A stretch of 64,000 bases of DNA from Azorinus chamasolen (GCA_963576725.1 OY755237.1:54721805-54785804); one strand, 5' to 3'; numbered from the stretch's first letter, positions 22,664 through 34,393 are shown. Made by a program: numbers and translations. Notes: generated by a model not told the origin, from the sequence alone.

Positions 22664-23529
22664 AGCTTGCTAGGAACGAGTTCTTGGACAAACTTTGAAA
22701 AGATTTTGGATCCTGACGTGATGTTGGTTATCTTCTCATTAGATTTGGCACTCTGATCATTGTTTTTTGAAAACAAAAGAACTAAACAGTAACTAAACAC
22801 AATACAGTAAAAAAAAATCCATACAACTAAATTTTAGTACATGTACTGAAGAATTTATGTCTTTGTAGCCAGGTGGTTGCTTAATGCATGGTAAAAGTCA
22901 TGCAGAAAGCTCCTAGAGGAGCTTTCTGCATGACTTTCACCCTGCATTAAGCTACCACCTGTCTTAAAGATCAATAATGATACATATTTGATTGTTCGTA
23001 TAATTATAGATTTTACAGTACCAATACTAAGCATGCTAATGGTTCATTCTCAAGTGGATTTTTTTTTTAAAGTTCAACTTTTTTACATGGATTAACCACA
23101 CATGGGAATGTTTGATCATTGTGTGGGTGTACCAGATCATCTTTGTTTGCTCTTTGTCCAAGCAAGGTCATCAGTATTTACCTTAATTACCCTACAAGTT
23201 CTGACTAACCACTGCAGATCTGTATCAAAATGATCCTGAAGGAGCAGTTTGATCTGGGTCTGCACTATTTGCTTCTAAGATTATGACAGTGTAAATGGTG
23301 CCAATTTGATTTGTACAGCTTTAAAAACCCATGGTGAGGGGAGACAATGTGTCCAAAAACTTACTGTAAGTTGGGTAACGTACACCCATTAAAAGAATTC
23401 ACAGGTTACCCTCTATCCCGCTTATCATGACTGGATTCATATTTACATATGACCGGATACCAACAACTTGCATCTCGCTGAGGAATTCAGCATCTCAGAT
23501 CTATTTGCCGCTGAGTTTAAAATAGTTAA
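22664..23529. other. Non-coding: F, D and H hairpins
   Basis: Type-F relic at about 22693-22755. Type-D hairpin at about 22866-22975 with perfect arms GTCATGCAGAAAGCTCC / GGAGCTTTCTGCATGAC. Type-H hairpin at about 23207-23275, followed by the recurrent GGTGAGGGGAGACAATGTG block. No gene seen. Confidence 0.5.
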
Positions 23530-23735
23530 ACCCGTTCACTGTTTAATATTCAATTATTTTTTGGTATTTGTAGAAATGATGCAGAACTGACGTCAGACCT
23601 ATAATAGTTAAAATATGAATGTTTCATAAGCAAACAGAGCAGACCCTGATCAGACAGCTCCTTTAGGAGCCATCTGATCTGGGTCTACTCTGTTTGCAAA
23701 CATGTGAAAAGACATTTCCTTGAAGAAAAGAGTTA
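23530..23735 (+). mobile_element. Type-A MITE
   Basis: Excellent central hairpin at about 23630-23698 (GCAAACAGAGCAGACCCTG ... ATCTGGGTCTACTCTG) with the usual two arm mismatches; left half shortened; right end AGAAAAGAG-TTAA. Confidence 0.65.
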
Positions 23736-23831
23736 AAAACAACAAAACAAATTCTATATTTAAAAAGGAATCAGACAAAAAATTTATCAGACAAACTGTC
23801 ATAGCAAGATATTCTTAGGGTCCCCTGATTC

Positions 23832-24080
23832 TTTAACCCCTTTATATCATGAATATTCATGCCAGAAATAAAGACATCATAAAATATTTATTATATTAAT
23901 TTTATAATGGCACATGAACACATGGGATTTTAGACATGGCAGAAACTGCAGAATCATATTTATTTGTATTATTTCATAGGCAAACAGAGCAGACCTGATC
24001 AGACACCTTCTATAGGAGTGGTGTGATCTGGGTCTACTCTGTTTGCCACAGCAAAGAAAGGTGTATTTCTGGAGTATGTC
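23832..24080 (+). mobile_element. Type-A MITE
   Basis: TTTAACCCCTTTATATCATG on the left, GCAAACAGAGCAGACCTG / GATCTGGGTCTACTCTG hairpin, right end TTTCTGGAGTATG decayed. Confidence 0.6.
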
Positions 24081-24119
24081 CTGGTTATCTCAATAATTAA
24101 ATGCAGATTGCAAAAATAC

Positions 24120-24336
24120 TGGCATATGCAAACAGTGTAGATCTAGATCAGGGGATTCCTTGAGGATTCCCCTGTCCAGGGTATGTACTGTTTGTCAATC
24201 AACATCCTCTAACAAATTATACCCTATCATAATGAATGTTAATCAACGACAGACCATTACACTTTGAAAAATTGAAATATTGAGCATTCAAAGGGTTATC
24301 AGTAATTATCCTTTAATCATTTTATCCAACCCTTAA
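24120..24336. repeat. Type-C hairpin and flank
   Basis: Hairpin at about 24126-24193: GCAAACAGTGTAGATCTAG, tip GGGGATTCC TTGA GGATTCCCC, then GTATGTACTGTTTG. It is followed by CAATCAACATCCTCTAACAA, a right flank shared with the C copies near 15560 and 40210. Confidence 0.6.
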
Positions 24337-24559
24337 CCCTTTCCTCCATGAATATTCATGTAAGAAATAATGACATGAATATTAATTAGACTAATTTGCT
24401 ATAAAAGCATATGGACACAGGAAGTTTTGGCATTTCAGAAACTGTAGAATCATATCTATACTGGTATTATATCATAAGCAAATAGAGCAGACCCTATAGG
24501 AGCTGTCTGATCTGGGTCTACCCTGTTTGCATAGAAAGTTTTATTTATGGAGTAAAGGG
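24337..24559 (+). mobile_element. Type-A TTAA MITE, complete
   Basis: 223 bp between TTAA at 24333-24336 and TTAA at 24560-24563. Ends CCCTTTCCTCCATGAATATT and ATTTATGGAGTAAAGGG. The left hairpin arm has a short deletion (AGCAGACCCTATAGGAGC). Confidence 0.75.
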
Positions 24560-24563
24560 TTAA

Positions 24564-24995
24564 GGGCTTGAGTGTATGGCCATGGCATCTACAGTGTGAC
24601 ATCTTTATGTATAATTTGGTATGATTTTAATTGGTATGAAGTGCTTGGGGACTGAAATATGAACTGGCAAAATACCTTGAATTATCTTCCTACATGCCAA
24701 GAATGTAAACTAAATAGAGTTGTGAATGCTCTGAATGCTACATATCAATAGTTACTTATATCAATAAACTTAAAAGAAAACACTTTATTCTTTCAAATTC
24801 AAAGAAATACGATGCTGTATCATGCCTTTGAAATGTTTATAAAACAACAAATACAAACATGTAAAGTGTAATAATAACACATCTTTCAATACCATAGTGG
24901 ATCTTTCTAGGTTTTCACAAAGCAGGAACAAGATTCAGCAGATGCTTTTGCTCACATTATCCTGAAGTTTCAACGTTGAGTGGTTAACCACTGTT
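24564..24995. other. Unique non-coding sequence
   Basis: No repeat core or gene recognised. Confidence 0.4.
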
Positions 24996-25209
24996 TAACC
25001 CCTTACTTTCTGAATATTTATGTAAGAAATAATGACATCATGAATATCTATTAGATTGTTATAATAACACATCGAAACAGAAATTGTTGGCCAGAAACGG
25101 CTGACTCATATCTATAATAAATAATCCAACAGAGCAGACCTTGTCTGTTTGATCTGGGTCTACTCTGTTTGCAAAGGCGTAAAAATATGTATTTATGGAG
25201 TAAAGGGTT
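24996..25209 (+). mobile_element. Type-A TTAA MITE, hairpin tip deleted
   Basis: TTTAACCCCTTACTTTCTGA on the left and ATTTATGGAGTAAAGGG-TTAA on the right. The hairpin tip with GGCTCC is missing; only AGCAGACCTTGTCTGTTTG remains between the arms. Confidence 0.65.
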
Positions 25210-26327
25210 AATGGTAAAGCACTTCAATATGAAAGAGGATTTCCAACAACAAACAGTGCACACCGTAACATAAGACAGTTCCTTCAGGAGCTCTCCGATC
25301 AGTGTCTACACTGTTTACAAATGCCAATTAAGATAAACCCAAAAGCTAACACCACAAAATTAACAGGATGCTCAATCAGGTCAAAACGGTGAAGGGCAAA
25401 ATTAAAATTAAGGTCTATTTTGACCAGTAGATATTTCTAATGAATTCCTTGTTGATAAATTAACTATAGCCATCAAGAGTCGAACCTCCCTATTATGACC
25501 AAATAATAAATAGAATATACATGGAGGTCAATAACAGCAGGTGGCTGCTAAATGCATGATAAAAGTATTGCACAAAGTGCATAACTTTTTCCTTTAATTA
25601 AGCTCTCATCTGTCTTGAAAACCTTGAATTATTATTATACTTAATTTCAGTTGTCGCTGTAGACACATTTTACAGTATATAACAGGTCTTCTCTTTTCAC
25701 AACCAGAACTATATATAATAAGAGTACTGGTCTGTCTAAACCTGGTCTATTTCTCAGCCAACTCTTCCTTGTTAGTCCTCATTACACTTGCTTTAGAGTC
25801 GTGATTCTAAAGAGTACAGACAAGAGAGAGTCTAATGGAGAATTACAAAAAAACAACAGTTTTACCTAAATTTCTAAAACACCCTTCCTGTTTACAGCTC
25901 TGACAAAACCTCATTTCAAACTAAAGTAGAACCTGTGCTAAGTGACTATTCATTCATTGAACATAGGAGTGTTAAAAAGCAGGTTGTTACTGAATTGCAG
26001 GACGATAGTAATGCAGAATGCTCCTAAAGAAGTTTTCTGCATTACTTTTGACCTGCATTAAGCTACCACTTGCCTTACAGACCCATTATAAATTAGACCT
26101 CTTTTTAATGGCCATTTATGACAGATTCTACTTTAACAACCATCTGATGCTCTATCTGGACATAACCTACTTGAAGACCCACCAATATTGCTTCTATATT
26201 ACCAGTATACAATGTACTCTATTTACCCAAAGTATTCTGACAAACAAACTTAGGTAAATAGTGCAGACCAAGATCAAACTGCTCCTGAATGAGCAGTTTA
26301 GTTAATGAGTACATTGTACTTCAATTC
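25210..26327. other. Non-coding: C, D and E hairpins
   Basis: Type-C hairpin at about 25252-25320. Type-D relics at about 25490-25690 and 25925-26075 (AATGCAGAATGCTCC / GTTTTCTGCATTAC). Type-E-like hairpin at about 25745-25845. Type-H hairpin at about 26255-26310. No gene seen. Confidence 0.45.
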
Positions 26328-26491
26328 TTTTACTCAGAGCAAACAGGATTTTTCCATTACCTTGCAATTTTTTGAGATATCACATGAGATATCACATCCC
26401 CTTCGTAGGCAAGACAGCACTGGCCGATGAAGGGATGTGATATCTCTGAAAATTCCAGGTAAAGGAAAAACCCTGTTTGCTCTGAGTAAAA
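26328..26491. repeat. Single-copy 164-bp foldback palindrome
   Basis: Left arm starts TTTTACTCAGAGCAAACAGG and right arm ends CCTGTTTGCTCTGAGTAAAA. The inner arms (GATATCACATCCCCTTCG / GAAGGGATGTGATATC) also pair, around CAAGACAGCACTGGCC. The left arm contains a tandem repeat of the GAGATATCACAT motif. I see no other copy in the window. Confidence 0.65.
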
Positions 26492-27394
26492 GAACCTAAA
26501 TACTCATGCCTGATCCAGAGCGGAGAAACCTCTGCATGCAGTTTAGTAAAGGTCTAAACTACTTGCTACTTCATCAATTGAATTCACAGATTTTAAACTT
26601 AAAAACTGGCTGAGAGGGAAGATCAGGTGTCTGAATAATAATAATTATAACGCTAGCCTAATTACTATTCTGGCATAAACACTATTCCGGCATAAACCAA
26701 TCACCTCTCTCTATCAGGTAGCAAGCTGCATAGTTCTATTTCACACCATTTTAATACCTTTAAACTGGACTAACAAAGTAGCGAGTATAGACCCTGATCA
26801 AATTGCTCCCCCCGGGAGTGGTTTGATCAGGATATATACTATTGCCTAAGACTGTCTGTCCAAATTCTTACAGTAATTATGGTCAATAAGCCAATCACTG
26901 AAGAGCCAAACATGAGAGGAATGAGGTAAGCTTCCTACTCCCACCTACAAAACTTTGTCCCATGACCATGACTACGGTACTAGTAACATAACTGATTAAA
27001 AAAATTGACACAATGTAATATGTTAAAAGGAAGAATGCTGATGGAGTGGGAGGGGAGGGGGAGATATACATACCTCTCAGCAGGTTTTGACGAACTAATT
27101 AAAACAACACAAACATTATTCGAGTAAGCAATGATTAAGACCCTCATGAATAGTAATAAACTGGGTTTTTTTTAAATAATATATGAGCTATCAATAACAT
27201 ATGATATAACATACAAGTCCATTTTGTTTGTACTGAATAAATTTTCTGGAACATTTTAACCCTCCTCTTGCTGAATTTTAAAATACATTTCTCCTTCTTT
27301 ACCCATGCCCTGTTGTATAATTACATATATCTTCACTGTGTACAAGTATTTCGCTATGCAATCACTGCTGTGGAGTGCACTGGTTGCACAATCA
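26492..27394. other. Non-coding with type-H hairpin
   Basis: Type-H hairpin at about 26775-26848 with tip GCTCCCCCCGGGAG. Elsewhere unique AT-rich sequence; a GGGAGGGGAGGGGGAG run lies near 27048. No gene recognised. Confidence 0.4.
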
Positions 27395-27570
27395 ACTTGT
27401 AAATAGTGCAGACCCTGATGAGACAGCTCCTGCAGGAGCTGTCTCATATGGGTCTTCACTATTTACAGGTAGGTATATTGACGTGAGTAGCAAGCGAAGG
27501 GTTAAGTGCCTAACAGAGCAGGACTCCTCTAGGAGCACACTAATCTGGGTTTACACTGTTTACAAATGCT
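27395..27570. repeat. Type-H hairpin and a following C-like relic
   Basis: Hairpin at about 27401-27467: AAATAGTGCAGACCCTGATG, perfect tip AGCTCCTGCAGGAGCT, GGGTCTTCACTATTT. A shorter relic (CAGGACTCCTCTAGGAGCAC) follows at about 27515-27565. Confidence 0.6.
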
Positions 27571-27727
27571 AATACATATGACCTCTTGTATTTTGGCATT
27601 AGCAGAAACTGTAGAATCAGATCTATGTTAACCTTTTACTCCATGAATCTTTTTATGTAAGCAATAATGACACCATGCATATCAATTAGATTCATTTTTA
27701 GGTTTCGGACTACTTTCCGAAACCTAA

Positions 27728-29067
27728 TAGTAATGCATTCCCAGGGCATGCCTCAAGCAAATTTATAAAGAAATTCATATCCCATAATGCGCAATCAGAC
27801 CACTGTTATACTACGAAATATCAATTTATGCTTAGAATGCATACGTTCATTAACCCAAATGCAGACATTTTGAATGGTTTAACATTGACAGAATGTTTAT
27901 CACGTAGCGCCGATTAAGCGATTTAGTTATCTACGGGTGTATTTCACCCGTATTTCTTCTTTCATTTTGCCAAAAATGTGATTTTGATAACACCCCTTGA
28001 CAAAAATATAGTTCCAAGTGCAATGCATTTGATAAACGATATCGATAATTCTTCATTTGGTATTTGTGTCAATTATTAAAATGCGGATGCAACTGTTGCA
28101 ATTACCAATAATTTTGCCGTGTAAAATGCTACGTTATATGATAAATTTGGTCGCGTACGAATATATACCACAGAGCGCCGGTAAAAATGAACCAGAAAGT
28201 AATCGACATCTAAAAGTCGGGCGTTTATTTGAAATCTACAAGCATTTCTTGAATTTGTCGGATTTGTACAGACAACGTTACGGAGAAAACAGTAATGAAT
28301 AATGGTCGGAACGTCGTCCATCTCTACATATTACACACGAACTATGGGAATGAAGATAACGACTGGAAATTGCAGGATGCAGTATAAACACCCGATATGA
28401 CGGGTATGACTCATATCCGCGGATATGAATTTCGCAGCCTAAAATCGGCCACAGTTTAAGCATTATTTTTCTTATTAGAAAAACCTTTCATCGAGCTTAT
28501 TGGCTAATATTGTCCATATTTATTATTTGAAATACGTAAATTTAATATTCATTGCATAATAAGTAGTAACAGCCTGGAGAATTCTACTCGTCCGCTCGCT
28601 ATAACGAGTAAAATAAAAATAATAATAAGTATAAAATAAATCAATTATTATTTAATTTACTGTAATTTAGTTTATAAATAAATAAAATTTAATAATTTAT
28701 TTTATTTATTATTATTTTTTATTATTATTTATAATTTATTATTATAATAAAAATAAATTAAAAAATAAATAAAATAAAATAATAAATAAATTTAATATAA
28801 TTTAATTTATTTAATTTAATTTACTGTAGTTATAGTTGAAGTTGAAGTAAGCTAAAAAAATCATAATATTCGGCACCGACCCTTCTGCACGAAGGAGCAC
28901 GGACCGTAGTGAAACGTTCCGGAGATATATGGATAACCTTGAGCCTCAAAAGCAATCTGTATTCTGAATGCATCAGAAGTATTTATATTGAGTTTAGAAG
29001 ATCATAATTATATTTTTACATAATGTGTGACAAGCATCGTAAACATTGATCATAGACTTTTCTGTTC
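27728..29067. other. Interior of the 4.7-kb insert, left of Tc1
   Basis: Overlapping open frames of up to 81 codons on both strands (28057-28463) show no recognised domain. From about 28600 to 28850 the sequence is nearly all A and T. Near 28872 there is a GC-richer patch (TTCGGCACCGACCC, GAAACGTTCCGG). No function assigned. Confidence 0.35.
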
Positions 29068-29069
29068 TA

Positions 29070-30574
29070 CACTGACGTCAATAAAAAACGCTACAATGAA
29101 AAAAGTGAATAACTTTTCTGTTTTTCAAAATATTCATATCATAACCGACACACCATATATTTAGCTCATAACGCGTCTATTGAAGCGAAAGAAAATACCC
29201 TCTCTGGCCCCTATGTTTCCAGGTATGATTAGCTGCACGTTTCCCACGGGCGGCCCGTGCGCCATTGCCACGAGATTATGTCAATCGAAAAAATCAAATT
29301 TATATGCTACAGTTGATTTACAAGTTGAAATTCAAAAGGAAATCTTTAAATTAAAAGGAGTTAAAATGCCGCGATTAAATAATGAAAACCGAGCACGGGC
29401 TTTAGGAATGGTAGAACGTGGAATTTCACAAACTGACGTCGCTAGGCGATTTGGTGTTGCAAGATGCACTATTGCGAGGTTAGTTCAACGCGTAAATGCC
29501 ACTGGGAGCTTAGCAGATAGGCCTCGCTCAGGTGCGCCACGTGTGACCTCTGTACGTCAAGACATTTATATCCGTCTACGTCACCTGCGTGACCGCTTTA
29601 CAACGGCCCAATCAACTTCTATCCAAGTTTTCGGTAATCGTGGTCAGACTGTGAGCAGAAATACTGTAAGGAATCGCTTGAGAGAGCGTGGGATTATCTG
29701 CAGAAGACCTCAGCGTGGAGTTATTCTTACGGAACGTCACCGTCGTGATCGGCGTCAATGGGCACAGAATAACCTCCAACGAAACTGGAGAACAGTCGTA
29801 TTCAGTGATGAATCCAGGTTTAACCTTTCGAATGCTGACGGACGATTTCGCGTGTATAGGCGACGTCATGAACGTTTCGCACGTAACTGCATCTTGGAGT
29901 ATAACTGCTACGGTGGAGGGGGCGTAATGATGTGGGCCGCCATCAACCATACCTTTAAGACGGATTTGGTTGTGATTAATGGAAATATGACAGCACATGT
30001 ACAGCGCTACATAAACCAGGTTTTACGACCCGTAGTGCTTCCTATTTTCCGTCAACGTCCCGCAATGACCTTCCAACACGATAACACACGTCCTCACGTA
30101 GCCCATGTGACAAGAAACTTTCTTAATGGCAACACTATTGATGTTTTGCAATGGCCAGCCAATTCCCCGGACTGCAATCCAATCGAACACATGTGGGACG
30201 TTCTTGGACACCGTTTACGTCAGCGTCATCCCCAGCCACAAAACGTTCAGCAATTAACACAAGCTCTACACCAGGAGTGGGCACGTATTCCACGGTACAT
30301 GTTGCGTAACTTGTGTGGGTCAATGAGACGAAGATTGCAAGCAGTCGTCGCAGGACACGGAGGCCATACTCGATACTGACATTTTGGACAAGGCAATGCT
30401 TTTTATATCACCATTCTGAACATCTCAATGGCGAGAATAACAAATGAAATTTTGTATACAGGTTTGAAAACCTTTTTTATATTGGTATTTGACAAGAGTT
30501 GTAGCTGTTACTACCATACCGTAGTAAATATGCATACATAAATACAGGTGTAGCGTTTCTTTTTGACGTCAGTA
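29070..30574 (+). mobile_element. Tc1-like DNA transposon, full length
   Basis: 1505 bp flanked by TA (29068-29069 and 30575-30576). Terminal inverted repeats of about 26 bp: CACTGACGTCAATAAAAAAC at the left and, read inward from the right, TACTGACGTCAAAAAGAAAC, both followed by GCTACA. One uninterrupted transposase frame lies between. High end identity and an intact frame suggest a young, possibly active copy. It sits inside the 4.7-kb insert. Confidence 0.85.
29366..30379 (+). CDS. Tc1-type transposase (DD34E)
   Basis: Cuts and pastes its own element in the nucleus by binding the terminal repeats. The ATG at 29366 (MPRLNNENRARALGM) gives 337 residues, the usual Tc1 length; the frame is open upstream to 29180 but those 62 residues resemble nothing in the family. 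The N-terminal helix-turn-helix (about residues 8-35, ERGISQTDVARRFGV) is followed by a second DNA-binding half after an AT-hook-like DRPRSGAPR. Catalytic residues: Asp in VVFSDESRF, Asp in FQHDNTRPH, and Glu in DCNPIEHMW, with 34 residues between the last two. No stop or frameshift. Intact motifs suggest that the protein could function; activity is inference. Confidence 0.9.
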   Translation: MPRLNNENRARALGMVERGISQTDVARRFGVARCTIARLVQRVNATGSLADRPRSGAPRVTSVRQDIYIRLRHLRDRFTTAQSTSIQVFGNRGQTVSRNTVRNRLRERGIICRRPQRGVILTERHRRDRRQWAQNNLQRNWRTVVFSDESRFNLSNADGRFRVYRRRHERFARNCILEYNCYGGGGVMMWAAINHTFKTDLVVINGNMTAHVQRYINQVLRPVVLPIFRQRPAMTFQHDNTRPHVAHVTRNFLNGNTIDVLQWPANSPDCNPIEHMWDVLGHRLRQRHPQPQNVQQLTQALHQEWARIPRYMLRNLCGSMRRRLQAVVAGHGGHTRY

Positions 30575-30576
30575 TA

Positions 30577-31069
30577 TAAGACCCATGTTTATAATGTGTG
30601 TAATGTGTTAGGAGACTTGGTACCAGGTTGTAAGCATTTAGGATAATTACTCCAATTATAGAGAGTTAGTAGTTATAAAAAAGATAAAGTGGACTTATTT
30701 TATTGTATGTGTTACATAATGTTAATTATAACATAAGCTGAACGTATATAATTCTTGACAATTTTTTGTTTGTAGTGTGTGTTTAAGCCCCCCCCCCCCC
30801 CAGCATTAATCTGTTAACATACAAGCATGCTGTTATTTTCACCCCTGGTATATAATAATGTCCCAAAATGAAGTAGAGGGACACATTGTGTTTGCTCCGT
30901 TTCTTATTCTTATTATTCTTTCTTCCGATTCTGATTCTTCCAATTGTTCTTCTTCCGTCATGAACTTGTCCAGAGCATTTCTCAGTAAGACTAAGTAATT
31001 GTCCGATCCTAATGAAACTTCATATGAATATTGCTTGATACATGCAGATGTACATCCCACTTTTTATTT
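30577..31069. other. Interior of the 4.7-kb insert, right of Tc1
   Basis: AT-rich with poly-C at 30788-30801 and a TTCTTATTCTTATTATTC run near 30900. No gene recognised. Confidence 0.35.
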
Positions 31070-31640
31070 TTTGAAAATCACCATAACTAAATGGTTGGCT
31101 ATAATTGGTCGAAATTTAGATAGTGTTTGGCGAAGTTATATATCATTCGATTTTTTGCTGAAAATTGGTATCATGGGATATTTGAGTACTCCAAATCAAT
31201 TGGTTTGTGTTTCGAAAGTACATATATTGGTTGATTTTGCTAAAAATTGGTATTACGGTATATTTTGGCACTCGGGACTAATTTATAGGTCTTTTTAAAG
31301 AATTGGTTGCCATAGTAACTGAGTGGTGGCTCTGATTGGTCGAAAATTTAGATATTTTTCGGCAAATTCAGATACTGTTCGATTTTGCCGAAAATTGGTA
31401 TGTCGGGATATTTTGACACTCAGAATTGATTGGTATGTCTTTCGAAATGATTTGTTGGTATGGAAACTGAATGGTGAGATCTGATTGGTCAAAAATTTAG
31501 ATATTCAAATTTGCTGAAAATTGGCATTACTTGGTTGCCATGGTAATGGAGTAGTGTCCTCTGAATGGGTCACAATTTACATATTAGATTTTTCGGAAAA
31601 TTTGGTCAGTAGGGATATATATGCAGTTGTTTTAAAAGTG
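31070..31640. repeat. Degenerate tandem repeat, unit about 150-190 bp
   Basis: ATTGGTCGAAATTTAGATA, GATTTTGCCGAAAATTGGTA and GTTGCCATGGTAA-like blocks recur three to four times in the same order with heavy divergence. Non-coding. Confidence 0.5.
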
Positions 31641-32379
31641 CTTGTTGCCATGTAACCAAGTGCTCACTAATGGCCTGTTATTGGTTGAAATTTAGATATT
31701 ATGCTCACCAATAACAGTTGTAAGTTTCGTTTAAGGGACATTCTGCAACATATTCTGTTACAATTAGATCTTGTCAACTGTATGATATTTAGATTCACAT
31801 GGCATATATAATTTATCCAAACGTGGCTGTAGTGTATAGATGGATAGGTGATTGATGCACGCCAAATACTGTTACAATCCACCAGTTAGTAGCAGAAATA
31901 TGACCCTTTGTTGCTTTCAGATAGCCATATAGGAAATATGACTGTTAGAAGTCATATCTTGGAACAGCTTGCTCAGATTTCATTTAAATTTGACGGGGTA
32001 TTTACATGGATAGGTGCATGAGGCACAATATATGACGCCAACGTCGGCCAAATAATAATAGAGTAATGGCCCTTTACTAATTTCAAATATAGATTTAAGT
32101 AAACTTCAGGCAAATTGAACTACTAGTATTGGAACTGCACTGTGTGCTACTGGTCATCAATTTATTTCTTTAAACAATATCTTAAACACTGACAGGATTT
32201 CCAGAAAAGTTCACAGCAATTATGTTCAGATGACCGGTCAATTTTAACAAACAGTTCCATTAAACACCATTTTAGTTCAGGAAATAATGCTTTAGAGGTA
32301 ATCTTACTATGTATAAATGGTACCAGTCCTTCCCTACCAAGCTTTTTCGTATTGTATAGTCACAATCGGCATATATATG
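31641..32379. other. Right interior of the 4.7-kb insert
   Basis: Unique sequence; short open frames (up to 71 codons) without motif. Ends at the GGTCCGAAACCT terminus. No gene recognised. Confidence 0.35.
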
Positions 32380-32587
32380 GTCCGAAACCTTCAGTACTGT
32401 CAGTACTTTGATTATAATGTCATATGGGCACCAGATATTTAGGCCTTCTATTGGCAGAAACTGTAGAATCATATCTATATTAGATCATAAGAAAACAAAG
32501 CAGACTCTGATCAGACAGTTCCTACAGGAACCATCTGATCTGGGTCTAATTTGTTTGCAAAGGCGTATTTATGGAGTGAAGGGTTAA

Positions 32588-33082
32588 AACATAAGCAAAC
32601 AGAGCAGACCTTGATCTGGGTCTACTCTGTTTGCAAAGGCGTGAGAAGATGTTTATATGAAGGGAGGGGTCCATACAAGTATATGTACAGTATTTAATTT
32701 AGATACCATGTAATAGACTATCAGAGATTCAAATGGATCTTTTACTCTTTACTCACAAAACGTCCCTTTTTATGTTTTTGTAGAGTAGACCCAGATCAGA
32801 TGGATACTTAAGGAGCAGTCTGATCAGGGTCTGCTCTGTTTGCTTATGAAATAAAATAGATATGATCCTAACAGTATGTCTATATATTGACACCTTTTGC
32901 AAACACAGCAGACTTAGAACAAACAAATCATGTAGGAGTTGTCTGATTATGGTCTGCTCTGTTTGCTCTTGAAGTAATAAAGATATGACTCTTCAGTTTC
33001 TTCCATGACCCAAAATACAAAAATCAATTACTATTCATAAAGTATTTATTTCTTAAATGAATATTCATGAAGTAAATGGTTA
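32588..33082. repeat. Three further type-A relics
   Basis: A tipless forward hairpin lies at about 32597-32637 with an eroded right end (GAAGGGAGGGG). A reverse hairpin is at about 32780-32852 (GAGTAGACCCAGATCAGATG). A second reverse copy lies at about 32893-33082, ending ATGAATATTCATGAAGTAAA and TTAA. Non-coding. Confidence 0.5.
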
Positions 33083-34134
33083 ATAGACACTCATTATCAT
33101 TAATTCATGTCTCTTATAGAGACAATTTACTGTACTGTCACCTATGTCAGCTGATTGCAACAGGAAAAACGCTTTATATGTTAGTGCAGACAGTTTGGGT
33201 TCAGATGAGACACGGCATCACTCATCTCTCATCAGGCTCCAAACTGTTCCCATACTCTAATGATTTTGGACAAATATACAGAAAAAAATTATTTGAAGTA
33301 CTTAGAGCAGATGATTTCTAATTGTGCAAAGAGTTAAGATGACACACGAAGGTCATGCACCTAACATTTATAGTAAAAGCTCTACCTGTCATTATGACAC
33401 ACAACAACATGCAAAGTACAAGTAATGACATAATTCTTAAACCTGCTGCAGCAGTTTGACAGTAAGTCATGACCTTCTTGCATGATCGATAACTTCATAA
33501 TTTTTTCATTTTGTCTCTCTCTCTCAGACTCTCTTTTTTCTCAAACATTTGTGATTTTTTAATTACATGTTTTTATATGGTAGTTCTTAGGGCAATGTCA
33601 CTAAATCTGAATGCAATTGATCAACCATGATGACCCTGATCAGATCAATAACTAAAGATGCATATATAAACACTGTGATTGTCATTTCTCCACCAAACAT
33701 CGGTTATGACAACTCTACAGAATTGTCTAATAAAGAGTGGTCACAACATGGTGTTTGGTGGAGAAACGAAGGAACTACTCTTACAAATGCTGTATAGTTG
33801 TATGTCTTACTTATTTCTCTGCCTAATAAAAAGTATAGCCTGTATCATTCAATAACGCTGCATGGAAATATCTTTGATATTCCAAATAAGCACATCTCGG
33901 GCAAAAATTAGTCAAGAAAAAGTGATGAAATCAAAGAATAGAATCGTAACACACATGCTACAAGACTAAAGTATACAGATAGTAGAACTGAAGTACATGT
34001 ATATTATATCGGTACATATTATTCATACATGTTAACATTCCATAGAATGACACATTTAAAATGAAGACTGTGTACTACAGAAGAACCTCTCTAAACCAGC
34101 TACTTTATGAATAAACATGAGTGTTCTAATCCTT
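33083..34134. other. Non-coding with F and E hairpins
   Basis: Type-F hairpin at about 33188-33252 (CAGTTTGGGTTCAGATGAG / CTCATCAGGCTCCAAACTG). Type-E hairpin at about 33686-33776. The remainder is unique; no gene recognised. Confidence 0.5.
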
Positions 34135-34393
34135 TTCCTGCTGAATATTCATGTTGGAAATAATGACATCATGAATAATTATTAGCTGAAGCTTTATCAT
34201 GGTATATGAACATAGAAGTTTTTGGCTTTGGCAGAAGCTATAGAATCAGATTTATATCATTCTTTTAATCTATTAAGAAAACACAGCAGACCCAGAGCAG
34301 ACCCTGATCAGACAGCTCCCACAGAAGTAATCTGATCTTGGTCTACTCTGTTTGCAATGGTGCTAAGAAACACATATGGAGTAAAGGGTTAAT
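34135..34393 (+). mobile_element. Type-A TTAA MITE
   Basis: CCTTTTCCTGCTGAATATTC on the left, a hairpin with a duplicated CAGACCCAGAGCAGACCCTG on its left arm, and ATATGGAGTAAAGGG-TTAA on the right. Confidence 0.6.

Larger units (their letters stand above)
27700..32390. mobile_element. 4.7-kb inserted element of unknown superfamily
   Basis: It is bounded by AGGTTTCGGAC at 27700-27710 and its complement GTCCGAAACCT at 32380-32390. The left end also forms a perfect 12-bp hairpin (27698-27709 with 27716-27727). Interior: a stretch with mixed base composition at 27730-28500, an almost pure A/T tract at about 28600-28850, a Tc1-like element at 29070-30574, poly-C at 30788-30801, and a degenerate tandem repeat at 31070-31640. 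I found no transposase outside the Tc1 copy and no clear target duplication, so the family is open. Confidence 0.5.
27627..32587 (+). mobile_element. Type-A MITE split by a 4.7-kb insertion
   Basis: The left part (TTAACCTTTTACTCCATGAA to about 27699) and the right part (about 32411 to 32584, from ATTATAATGTCATATGGG through the hairpin to GGAGTGAAGGG-TTAA) join into a standard type-A element if the intervening sequence is ignored. This fixes the limits of the insertion. Confidence 0.65.

Noticed and set aside
28057..28463. Overlapping open frames of up to 81 codons
   Set aside because: No domain, frames open on both strands, no splice or start context.
29612..30323. Minus-strand and alternative frames within the Tc1 gene
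   Set aside because: Shadows of the transposase frame.
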